A DNA stretch of 47,447 nucleotides from Candidatus Obscuribacterales bacterium (GTDB taxonomy: Bacteria > Cyanobacteriota > Vampirovibrionia > Obscuribacterales > Obscuribacteraceae), in assembly GCA_019746975.1 (NCBI GenBank), contig JAIERK010000179.1, forward strand, positions 1-47,447, read 5' to 3'. Position 1 is the first letter of the stretch. Every line of letters starts with the position of its first letter. Position numbers and translations under genes: made by a program. Positions 7,605-15,856 of this stretch are shown piece by piece. The notes under the pieces were generated by a model that ran no database searches, had not been told where the DNA came from, and saw only the letters and a list, made by a program, of their open reading frames with translations.

Positions 7605-7967
7605 AGCACTGCGTTAAATGTGATTCCTGACTGACATCGACTTCGGCGACTTTTTTGTTGACTTTAGCGATCTCGAGCTTCTGCTTACAACCGAAGAATT
7701 TGATTCGCCAACTTGTAAGTCGCTCCATACACCTATTGTACGGATTAGGTCGAGCAAAAACCGACCTGAAGGAGCAGTATTTACCAATGAACTCAAATAT
7801 ATATCAGCGTACCTAGTAATGAAAGGCAAAACCGTGGTTCACATCAACTTATAAAGAAATTGTAGACTTATACGCCTCCAGAACCCAGGTTGACATAATC
7901 TCAAAATAGAATGCTCCTGATCGCACCAGGGGCATTGGTTGGAGCCTCGACTCAAAATGGAGTTTCC
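7605..7967. other. Divergent intergenic region between the DnaJ-like gene and clpB
   Basis: About 360 bases between divergent chaperone genes; promoters for both must lie here. A TTGACA occurs at about 7892-7897, but no good -10 follows at proper spacing. No CIRCE-type GCACTC dyad was seen. Short open frames here lack ribosome sites. Confidence 0.4.
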
Positions 7968-10601
7968 ATGAACTTAGACCGTTTCACAAACAAGGCACAA
8001 GAAGCCGTAACCGAGACACGCAGCATTTTAAGCCGCTTTGGTCACAGCCAGGTCAGCCCAGAGCACTTACTGCTTTCAATGATCGAGCAAGAAGACGGAC
8101 TCACGGCAAAAATTCTGGAAAAACTGGATGCTACGCCCAAGGCGATTGTCGAGGATCTGGATACATATCTGGCTTCTCAACCCAAAGGATCCGCGGTCAA
8201 TACTACGAAGGACGAACTGCGGGTCTCGTCCAAATTGATGCAGGTCCTGGAATTCGCCGCTCGCGAAGCAGAGAAGATGAAGGACCAGTACATCAGTCTC
8301 GAGCACTTGTTGATCGCACTCTGCGACCCTGGTAAAGGTCAATGCGGTACGATTTTGAAGCAGCACGGCATCACTCGCGATCGCGTTCTCGAGAGCTTGA
8401 CTGAGATTCGCGGCAATCAGCAGGTGACGAGCCAAGATCCGGAAGCGACATATCAAGCGTTGACCCGCTACGGTCGAGATCTGACAGAGTCGGCAGCCAA
8501 AGGAAAGCTCGATCCTGTCATCGGCAGAGATGATGAGATTCGCCGTGTTATGCAGGTTCTATCTAGACGAACCAAGAACAATCCTTGCCTCGTCGGAGAA
8601 CCGGGTGTTGGTAAAACAGCTATCGCCGAAGGGCTTGCCATACGAATCACGAAAGGCGACGTTCCTGAAGGATTGAAAAAGAAAAAGCTTATCGCACTGG
8701 ATATGGGTTCCTTAATTGCCGGAGCTAAGTATCGAGGCGAGTTCGAAGAGCGACTGAAGGCAGTACTCAAAGAAGTGCTGGAGTCGCAAGGTCAGATCAT
8801 TCTGTTCATCGACGAAATCCACACCGTTGTCGGTGCCGGCTCGACGGGCGAGGGCGGAATGGACGCAGGCAACCTCCTCAAGCCACCATTGGCTCGGGGC
8901 GAACTTCATTGTATCGGTGCCACCACCATAGATGAATATCGAAAACACGTCGAAAAGGATCCGGCGTTAGAACGCCGATTTCAGACGGTACTCGTCGACG
9001 AGCCAGACGTGGAAGAAACGATCTCGATTCTGCGAGGTTTGAGAGAAAGATACGAAGTACACCACGGCGTTCGAATCAAGGATTCGGCGCTGGTAGCATC
9101 AGCGGTGCTAGCCGATCGATACATAACCGATCGATTCCTCCCGGACAAGGCGATTGACCTGGTCGACGAAGCTGCAGCAAAAATGCGAATCGAAATCGAC
9201 TCGATGCCGAGCGAACTTGACGAATTAGAACGTCGAAAAATTCAGCTCGAGATCGAACGCGAAGCGCTTAAAAAGGAGACTGATCCAGCTTCGAAAGACA
9301 GACTCGAAAAGCTGGAAAAAGACCTTTCGGAAATGAAGGAAAGCTCAGACGGGTTGCGAGCTCAATGGCTTTCAGAAAAGGAGAGCGCCAACAAAATTCA
9401 GAAGATCAAAGCGGACATTGAGGAAACAAAGGTATTGATTGAGCAGGCCGAACGAGCGACCGATCTGCAAAAGGCGGCGGAGTTGAAGTTTGGAAAGCTG
9501 ATCGAACTAGAAAAAGAATTGAAGGATCATCTCTCCAAGTTTGGTGGCAAGAGCGGCCAGCGATTGCTTAAGGAAGAAATCGACGAGGAAGACATCGCCG
9601 ATATTGTCGGAAAATGGACCGGCATACCTGTCAGCAAGCTGCTCGAGGGTGAGGTTCAAAAACTGCTCCGCTTAGAAGAACATCTCCACCAGAGAGTGAT
9701 CGGACAAGACGAAGCGATCGAAGTGGTGTCGAATGCAGTGCGACGTGCCAGGGCCGGATTAAAAGATCCGAAGCGACCAATTGGCTCATTTCTCTTCCTC
9801 GGGCCGACCGGCGTCGGGAAGACCGAACTGGCTAAGGCTCTGGCAGAATTCCTGTTTGACGACGACTCTGCTATCGTGCGTATCGACATGTCCGAATACC
9901 AGGAGAAGCACACCGTAGCTCGACTGGTCGGCGCCCCTCCTGGATATATCGGCTTCGATGAAGGCGGGCAGCTCACTGAGGCCGTACGTAGAAAAGCCTA
10001 TTCTTGCGTGCTGTTTGACGAAGTCGAGAAAGCGCACCCTGACGTTTTCAACGTCTTGCTTCAGGTACTCGACGAAGGACATTTGACCGACTCTAAAGGT
10101 CGGAAAGTAGACTTCAAGAATACCGTCATCGTAATGACCTCCAATATTGGTAGTCAGCACATCCTCGATTATCAACTCAAATCGGCGATCGATGGAGACG
10201 AAGGCTATGAGAAGATGAAAGAGCAAGTGCTTGGCGCTCTCAGACAACACTTCAGACCGGAATTCCTCAATAGAATTGATGAGACAGTCGTGTTCCACGC
10301 GCTCACAAGTGGTCAGCTCAAGCAAATCGTCGACATCATGGTCATGTATCTCAATCGCAGATTGAGAGAACGCAAGATTCTTCTCAACCTCTCGGAAGAT
10401 GCGAAGGATTGGTTGGCGCAATCGGGATATGACCCCGTATATGGTGCTCGTCCGCTGAAGAGATTAATCCAGAGGGACATCGAGAATCCGCTATCGCTGC
10501 TGCTTCTCAAAGGCGATTTCGTGGACGGCGACATAATTCTGGTCGACGCGAAAGACGACAAGCTGGAATTCAAAAGAGAAGGTGCTCTCGTATCCGTCTA
10601 A
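7968..10601 (+). CDS. clpB: ATP-dependent disaggregase ClpB
   Basis: 877 residues, the usual ClpB length. Order: N-domain 1-145 (MNLDRFTNKAQEAV), first AAA+ domain with Walker A GEPGVGKT at 210-217 and Walker B LFIDEIH, a long coiled-coil M-domain at about 405-530 (which distinguishes ClpB from ClpA/C), and a second AAA+ domain with GPTGVGKT at 612-619. The VGAPPGYIG pore loop and the NIGSQ sensor are also present. With DnaK/DnaJ it pulls polypeptides out of aggregates through the hexamer pore. A frame extends to 7911, but ATG 7968 has GGAG six bases upstream and starts at the conserved N-terminus. A stem-loop and then a bidirectional terminator follow the gene. Confidence 0.97.
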   Translation: MNLDRFTNKAQEAVTETRSILSRFGHSQVSPEHLLLSMIEQEDGLTAKILEKLDATPKAIVEDLDTYLASQPKGSAVNTTKDELRVSSKLMQVLEFAAREAEKMKDQYISLEHLLIALCDPGKGQCGTILKQHGITRDRVLESLTEIRGNQQVTSQDPEATYQALTRYGRDLTESAAKGKLDPVIGRDDEIRRVMQVLSRRTKNNPCLVGEPGVGKTAIAEGLAIRITKGDVPEGLKKKKLIALDMGSLIAGAKYRGEFEERLKAVLKEVLESQGQIILFIDEIHTVVGAGSTGEGGMDAGNLLKPPLARGELHCIGATTIDEYRKHVEKDPALERRFQTVLVDEPDVEETISILRGLRERYEVHHGVRIKDSALVASAVLADRYITDRFLPDKAIDLVDEAAAKMRIEIDSMPSELDELERRKIQLEIEREALKKETDPASKDRLEKLEKDLSEMKESSDGLRAQWLSEKESANKIQKIKADIEETKVLIEQAERATDLQKAAELKFGKLIELEKELKDHLSKFGGKSGQRLLKEEIDEEDIADIVGKWTGIPVSKLLEGEVQKLLRLEEHLHQRVIGQDEAIEVVSNAVRRARAGLKDPKRPIGSFLFLGPTGVGKTELAKALAEFLFDDDSAIVRIDMSEYQEKHTVARLVGAPPGYIGFDEGGQLTEAVRRKAYSCVLFDEVEKAHPDVFNVLLQVLDEGHLTDSKGRKVDFKNTVIVMTSNIGSQHILDYQLKSAIDGDEGYEKMKEQVLGALRQHFRPEFLNRIDETVVFHALTSGQLKQIVDIMVMYLNRRLRERKILLNLSEDAKDWLAQSGYDPVYGARPLKRLIQRDIENPLSLLLLKGDFVDGDIILVDAKDDKLEFKREGALVSV

Positions 10602-10622
10602 ACTTGGAGTCACAAAACTCTA

Positions 10623-10652
10623 GGGACGCTACTATGCCAAGAGTGGCGTCCC
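10623..10652 (+). other. 11-bp stem-loop after clpB
   Basis: GGGACGCTACT pairs with AGTGGCGTCCC (one G-T pair) across an eight-base loop, 21 bases after the clpB stop. No U-run follows, so it may protect the 3' end or act together with the terminator about 100 bases further on. Confidence 0.5.
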
Positions 10653-10720
10653 CGGAAAAGACTTGATACTAGCGTGCGCGCTTATTGTCTAAACTTCAAT
10701 TCGTTGTCAGCTTAATCCTG

Positions 10721-10770
10721 GCGAAAAATTTTGCAAGTTGCCATCTTGGCCGACTTGCATTTTTCGCTGC
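10721..10770. terminator. Bidirectional terminator between clpB and the TPR gene
   Basis: TGCAAGT (10732-10738) and ACTTGCA (10753-10759) form a stem with an inner CCA/TGG pairing. On the plus strand a TTTTT run follows, ending clpB. On the minus strand an AAAATTTTT run follows, ending the convergent TPR gene. The outer GCGAAAAA/TTTTTCGC arms extend the symmetry. Confidence 0.65.
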
Positions 10771-11913
10771 TCACTGCTTGCGCTGAGCGCTGACGCCCAT
10801 CTTACCGTTCAATCGAGACATAACGGAGCGATAGACTTCATATGAAATTCTAAATTTCGGCTCTTTGGTTACCACAGCGTGATCGTAAGCAACCTTTGCT
10901 TGTTTAAAATACTCCTGCGCAGCTACTGGATTTTTCTCGTCGACATAACAGTCGCCTATCCCTTCGAGAACCTCTGCAAGCGATGGATGGTGTTCCCCAA
11001 GCTGGTTACGACGTATTAGCAGTGTTTCCTCATACTCTTTTCGAGCTTCAGCAGTGCGACCCTGCATACGGTGGCAGGAGGCCAGCAATTGCAGATCGTT
11101 GGCATACTGAACACTGGGGTTGCCTCCTGCATTTGTCTCCAGTCCGGTAAGGGCTTTTGCGATTGTCTCCGCGTTTTTGTAGTCTTTCTTGCCGAAGTAG
11201 TAGGTGAACGTGTCTCGAACCGGTCTGAGAACTTCTTCCGTAGCGGTCGTGGGTAACGCTTGAAGTACCGATTGATATACTCGGGCTTCATCCGCATCGT
11301 CCTCTCTGCCGGAATATGCATGTGCCAGAGACACCACACCATTAAGATACTTCGGATCATTGCGAGCCGCATCCGGAGCCTCTTTATACGATTGCTGAAA
11401 GAGATTTTCCGCTTCTCGAAAATCTTCAGAGCGTAGCGCGACATCAGCAGCCTGGCAATACTTAGCAAAACGCTGCTCAACACTATCGTTAGCTCGTATC
11501 ACCACGACCCCGATGCCGGCTAGGAGTTCGTCTGCACTCATTATCCCGGCGTCTGCTCCTACAATGTCGCGATTACTTACAATCACATCGACGTACGAAC
11601 TGGGTTGGCTATCGTGAAAAAATCGAGTAACTATACTGTCAACAGAGCCTGGCTCGACATGGAGCAAGGTGCGCGCAATAAGCAAGGCATCGATTTTCTC
11701 TGTCTTTTCATCGACATTGGGATAGTGAAATACTTCGACTCGAAGGTTCCCGTTAGAACGAACTAGCTTTGGTGTCGCACCTTTCGGCAAGATTTTTTGA
11801 GACGTTAGCTTGGCCGTCAGCGTCGCTTCCGACACGGCGGCCTGACAAGGCGTTTGAACCACGAGCATGGACCCAAAGAGGACGAGGTATGTTCTTCTAA
11901 TTCGGCTGTTCAT
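10771..11913 (-). CDS. Secreted tetratricopeptide-repeat protein
   Basis: About 380 residues from the chosen ATG. The N-terminus (NSRIRRTYLVLFGSMLVVQ, then a cleavage-like CQAAVS) is a signal peptide. Residues about 30-155 form an alpha/beta region I do not recognise. TPR-like repeats then run from about 160 to 350, including AEARKEYEETLLIRRNQLG and LAEVLEGIGDCYVDEKN, the long 42-residue TPR type. It probably acts outside the cytoplasm as a protein-binding scaffold. The open frame continues upstream to a TTG at 11976, but that would bury the signal peptide, so ATG 11913 is preferred although no strong ribosome site precedes it. Confidence 0.75.
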   Translation of the reverse strand: MNSRIRRTYLVLFGSMLVVQTPCQAAVSEATLTAKLTSQKILPKGATPKLVRSNGNLRVEVFHYPNVDEKTEKIDALLIARTLLHVEPGSVDSIVTRFFHDSQPSSYVDVIVSNRDIVGADAGIMSADELLAGIGVVVIRANDSVEQRFAKYCQAADVALRSEDFREAENLFQQSYKEAPDAARNDPKYLNGVVSLAHAYSGREDDADEARVYQSVLQALPTTATEEVLRPVRDTFTYYFGKKDYKNAETIAKALTGLETNAGGNPSVQYANDLQLLASCHRMQGRTAEARKEYEETLLIRRNQLGEHHPSLAEVLEGIGDCYVDEKNPVAAQEYFKQAKVAYDHAVVTKEPKFRISYEVYRSVMSRLNGKMGVSAQRKQ

Positions 11914-12387
11914 TTTATATATAAAAAATAGCTTCCCTATGATCGGATTGATGGGACTGATCTTTGCTCGGCGCAATACCAGATATGTGGTAACTGGTGC
12001 GGTCCAGCGGCAGGTCTAATAGACTTTGCCCCCAAAATACGAGCATCAAACCCTGACTGAGCTTGGTGAAACTGTCTATGCTCGTAGTCGGATAGAGGCA
12101 TTCTCATGAGAACTATCGCTCAACATTTGTCCCGTTCTTCTATACGCACACCCTTTTCGACACGGTGCACAGGTTGAACCAGCAGCATTTTTGTTCGACA
12201 AGAAGCTGATAACAAGCGAGCTTAAGCGACGGGGCGACCCACTCGAATAGCCCTTTTATGGGTTTAAACCGAATTGAACAAAAGTCGATAGCTTAGCCAG
12301 CAGACTGCATCCCGCTAAAGCCCACTGGATAAGCCAGAGCTCTCCTCTCTAGGACTGCCAAAGCCGATAACAGGGGGATCGGCAAGT
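11914..12387. other. Intergenic region with remains of the kinase gene 5' end
   Basis: About 470 bases. From 12331 to 12387 the frame of the downstream kinase continues in coding style, reading KPELSSLGLPKPITGGSAS, but an in-frame TAA lies at 12316 and no ATG, GTG or TTG lies between. Coding-like sequence in another frame (from an ATG at 12258, interrupted by TAG at 12294) may be earlier N-terminal sequence. The upstream part, 11977-12210, shows nothing I can name. Confidence 0.5.
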
Positions 12388-14082
12388 GTGTACAAATTCG
12401 TTTGTCAGGACGGAAAGCAACTTGCAGTAAAGTGCTTCCTGCGCAACGTCTTCGGTCAGCACCACAGATACAACCAGTTGTCGCAATTTTTGTCTATCAA
12501 CCATGTGCCACACATGGTCGATTTTGAATACTTACTCAAAGGTATTTTTATTCAGGGAGAGTGGTTCCCTATCGTAAAAATGAATTGGGTAGACGGTCTT
12601 TGCCTTGATCAATTCTTGCATCGCAATGTCACGGACAGAACCCAGATCGATCGCGTAATCTCGCAGTTTATCGCAGTAGTAAAAGGTCTGCAGAAAGTCG
12701 GGATGGCGCATGGAGATCTGCAACACGGCAATATTATGGTGAAGAATGATGCGATGACGCTGGTCGATTATGACGGGATGTTCGTGCCCACCCTGTCTGG
12801 CGAAAATAGCCCAGAACTTGGACATCCTAACTTTCAACATCCGAACAGAGACGGCACGGATTTTCATTCAGAACTAGACAACTTCGCCGCGTGGATCATT
12901 TTCGAATCACTGATGCTGATTAAGTTGGACCCTACGCTCTGGCATACCTTCACGGGTGGTGACGAATGTATTCTGTTTCGAAGACAGGACTTCGTCGACC
13001 CAGACGCTTCCAGAATATTTCGAGTCCTGGAAAAGCATCCTGTGCCTGAAGTAAGAGCCCGAGGCAGTTTCATACGTCGACTGGTGCAATCTGATAAAAG
13101 CGATCGAAATAATTTTTCCGCAAGGTTTCCCAGTGCAAAGGCGATCGAAGAGACTGGGTCGCATGCACCAGTGACGATACCAACTACAATCAAATCGGCC
13201 GGCGGTCGACCGCAGATCAGACGCCCTAAAGTTTGGCCGGGACGAGAATTCTACATTGAAGCACTTCGCAACGGATATTTCAAAGACGAATCGCTCAACG
13301 CCGGACGACGCACAGACATTGAGCTTGGTGGAAAGCAAGCCTACATTTTCAAGGTCGCTTGTAAGAACCGCGTCTATGCACTCAAATGCTTTCGCGGCAA
13401 TCTTGGAGACCGCGGCATGCGGTACGCAGCACTAGCAAACCATCCAATGACACACTCTAGAAAGTACTTTGTTCCATTCAAGTATGAAAGCGATGGAATC
13501 ATGATGGAGGAATTTCAACTGCCCTTACTTCGGATGGATTGGACGGACGGTTATCCAATCGATGAGTTTTGCAAAATGAAGCTGAAAGCGGGTATGCCGT
13601 CCGGACTGAACAAGCTACTCTCCGACTTCAGAACGATGATCGACGCATTACAGCGAGACAACATCGCGCACGGCGCGCTAGAACCAGCAAACATTATTGT
13701 CGACGTAGATGGCGCCATCAAACTGGTCGACTACGACACAGTGTACGTTCCATCCATAGCCGCACTGGAATGCTCGGAAACAGGCAACCCGTCTTTTCAA
13801 CATCCTGGTAGAAAGCTCGTCCACTTCGGATCTTATCTCGACAACTATCCAGCCTTGATCATCGATTGCATCATCTCCTATCTAGCCGTTAGTCAACTGG
13901 AGAACGCGCCGTCATGGGAAGAGATAATCGTCCAGGCAAAAACTGTCTCACGACGTACAGTGGGAGGAAGTAGCACCAATGCAGCACCGAAGGAGCTGCA
14001 GAGGCTAGGACGAGTTCTGCGTCAAATCCAACAGCTGGGGATCGAACGTGTACCGCCGCTGGCTGCGAGCATCTACATGTGA
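12388..14082 (+). CDS. Tandem protein kinase/pseudokinase, 5' end apparently disrupted
   Basis: 564 residues from the first usable start (GTG). Domain 1 (1 to about 250) has the beta3 lysine at 15 (LAVKCF), catalytic loop HGDLQHGN at 108-115 and a DYDG in place of DFG at 127-130, then the family phrase ELGHPNFQHP. Domain 2 (about 282-545) repeats the plan with YALKCF (Lys333), HGALEPAN at 428-435 and DYDT at 448-451. Its catalytic Asp is replaced by Ala430, so it is probably a pseudokinase. The glycine-rich loop of domain 1 (ITGGSASVYK) lies mostly upstream of the GTG, where no start codon exists before a stop at 12316. The gene is therefore truncated, frameshifted, or uses a rare start. It resembles a bacterial kinase family with the HGDLQHGN/LVDYDGMFVP signature. 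The MFS gene follows 75 bases on. Confidence 0.8.
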   Translation: MYKFVCQDGKQLAVKCFLRNVFGQHHRYNQLSQFLSINHVPHMVDFEYLLKGIFIQGEWFPIVKMNWVDGLCLDQFLHRNVTDRTQIDRVISQFIAVVKGLQKVGMAHGDLQHGNIMVKNDAMTLVDYDGMFVPTLSGENSPELGHPNFQHPNRDGTDFHSELDNFAAWIIFESLMLIKLDPTLWHTFTGGDECILFRRQDFVDPDASRIFRVLEKHPVPEVRARGSFIRRLVQSDKSDRNNFSARFPSAKAIEETGSHAPVTIPTTIKSAGGRPQIRRPKVWPGREFYIEALRNGYFKDESLNAGRRTDIELGGKQAYIFKVACKNRVYALKCFRGNLGDRGMRYAALANHPMTHSRKYFVPFKYESDGIMMEEFQLPLLRMDWTDGYPIDEFCKMKLKAGMPSGLNKLLSDFRTMIDALQRDNIAHGALEPANIIVDVDGAIKLVDYDTVYVPSIAALECSETGNPSFQHPGRKLVHFGSYLDNYPALIIDCIISYLAVSQLENAPSWEEIIVQAKTVSRRTVGGSSTNAAPKELQRLGRVLRQIQQLGIERVPPLAASIYM

Positions 14083-14157
14083 TTTGGAATTAAGCAGACT
14101 ATCTAGACCGAATATAGCAAGTGCGCTAATATGTGCCCTTCTGCAGGCGAGGTCGAT

Positions 14158-15540
14158 ATGCCCGTGACCGCTTTGAAGCCTAGATCCCCGATTGAAAATG
14201 AATCCCAAATCGAAGACACCGCAGGCGATGTCATCGTGACTGTAAATTGTCAACAGACCGATGATTTGTCGACTGTCGCCTCGGTACCGAAAGGTCCATC
14301 ACGATGGCACGCACTGCTCGCCACCTGGCTTGGCGGTGTGTTTGACGGTATGGACTCTTCAATCTTCGCGATTGTTCTCTATCCGGCCCTGTCTGAGCTG
14401 CTTGGTACGACTTCCTATGCGGACGTAGGCGTCCACGGCTCCTACATCATTGCTCTTTTCATGGTGGGCTGGGCGATAGGCGCCATGCTCTTCGGTATGG
14501 CAGCCGATCATTTTGGTCGCGCCCGAACATTGACTTTCACTATCATCTTGTACGCGCTCTGCACCGGTCTCTGCGCGACGGCGCACTCGTGGTGGGAGCT
14601 CGGAATCTACCGATTTCTCGTCGGCGCCGGCATTGGCGGCGAGATGGGAATCGGTGCGGTTTTGCTTTCCGAGTGCTGGCCAGGCAAGTCTCGAGTCCAT
14701 GCTGTCAGCGCAATGGCCACTTCTTTAGGGTTCGGTTACTTCCTCACGGCTGGTTTGAATCTGTGGTTGGGAGGTTTCGGCTGGCGCTGGCTATTCGTAG
14801 CTGGTATTGCTCCAGCGTTCCTGACCGTCTATATACGAGCGAAACTAAAAGAGCCTGAGCAGTTCACCGCTGTCAAAGCCGAGAGAGAACGCCTGAAACA
14901 ATCAGGTGCGCTCGATAAGCAAGATACACTCGGACGAACATTGAAAGAGCTGTTTAGCACGCAGTACAGATATAAGACACTATCGGTAGTGGCAGTCGCT
15001 AGTTGCGCGATCATTACATGGTGGGCTGTCATCGCATGGATTCCCGCGTGGATCAACCAGCTCACCGGCGATCTCGCGGTAGGAGAGCGCAGTCACGCCA
15101 TGTTCCTTAAAGACATCGGCATGATCGCGTCTGGCATATTCGGCGGCTGGCTAATAAAGAGACTGGGATACAAGAAGTGCATGGCCATCTCGTTCTTCTG
15201 TGCCTTTATCGCTGCAGTCGGAATGTTCCTCACCGTGAAATCGTTCTCGCTTTCGCTTCTATTCTGGGTGCTGGCAGTCGGATTCTTCGCACACCTTCCT
15301 TTCGTGGTTTTGTGGATCTACATTCCAGAACTATTCGAAGCCCGGATTCGAAGCACCGCTTTTGGTTTTTCGTACAACATCGGCCGGTTCGCAGCAGCCT
15401 TCGCAGCACTGGGAAGCGGAGCATTGATCAATATCTTCAACGGATCCTACGCCCTGGCAGCTTCGACGGTAGCTACAATCTATCTGTTCGGAGTGGTGGC
15501 AAGTATGTTCATGCCGAAAACTTCCGGCGAAGTACGTTAA
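14158..15540 (+). CDS. MFS transporter, metabolite:proton symporter type
   Basis: 460 residues with about 12 hydrophobic segments. After a polar N-terminus of about 45 residues comes WLGGVFDGMDSSIFAIVLYP, the TM1 signature of the sugar/aromatic-acid symporter families, then the loop 2-3 motif GMAADHFGRARTL (the GxxxDxxGRR pattern). ALLATWLGG and GAGIGGEMGIGAVLLSE in the first half fit proton-coupled carriers such as aromatic-acid, niacinate or sialate transporters. A central cytoplasmic loop (KLKEPEQFTAVKAERERLKQ) separates the two six-helix bundles. The substrate cannot be assigned. ATG 14158 is preferred to ATG 14131 because GAGG lies five bases before it. Confidence 0.88.
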   Translation: MPVTALKPRSPIENESQIEDTAGDVIVTVNCQQTDDLSTVASVPKGPSRWHALLATWLGGVFDGMDSSIFAIVLYPALSELLGTTSYADVGVHGSYIIALFMVGWAIGAMLFGMAADHFGRARTLTFTIILYALCTGLCATAHSWWELGIYRFLVGAGIGGEMGIGAVLLSECWPGKSRVHAVSAMATSLGFGYFLTAGLNLWLGGFGWRWLFVAGIAPAFLTVYIRAKLKEPEQFTAVKAERERLKQSGALDKQDTLGRTLKELFSTQYRYKTLSVVAVASCAIITWWAVIAWIPAWINQLTGDLAVGERSHAMFLKDIGMIASGIFGGWLIKRLGYKKCMAISFFCAFIAAVGMFLTVKSFSLSLLFWVLAVGFFAHLPFVVLWIYIPELFEARIRSTAFGFSYNIGRFAAAFAALGSGALINIFNGSYALAASTVATIYLFGVVASMFMPKTSGEVR

Positions 15541-15856
15541 GTACGACTCTCACTTCTGATTGTTCGCTTAACTGGATGAGCAAAAGGTCGGTGAGAACGG
15601 ATCGACAGGAAATACGCCCACAGCCAATTTACCCTCGAGCCATGTTGCAAGAAATCCTGTTGCAGTGCGTTGGTAAACCTCGAACTGAAATCCTCGGCTT
15701 CCCCAAACCACTACAGGCCACCGCGTGTGCGGGAGAGTATACCAAAAGAGCACGTCGAGCTGGAAAAGGTCTTGCGCATACAACCTCAATGCAATTTTTA
15801 GCTTAATGGTAACCGTTTGCAGTTATCGTTAAAACGTTATTTGAGGTTTGTTGCAT
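15541..15856. other. Convergent intergenic region between the MFS gene and larC
   Basis: About 315 bases between converging genes. A GTTAAG/CTTAAC inverted repeat lies around 15535-15573, just past the MFS stop. A 209-codon plus-strand frame overlaps the region but is an out-of-frame extension across the MFS gene. No clear intrinsic terminator was found. Confidence 0.35.

Noticed and set aside
12001..12030. A single GACTTTGC near 12.0 kb as another member of the rbr operator array
   Set aside because: It stands alone without an opposing half, and one such match in 47 kb is expected by chance or nearly so.
15177..15806. 209-codon plus-strand frame at the end of the MFS gene
   Set aside because: It is an Arg/Ser-rich out-of-frame reading across the transporter gene with no start signal or domain.
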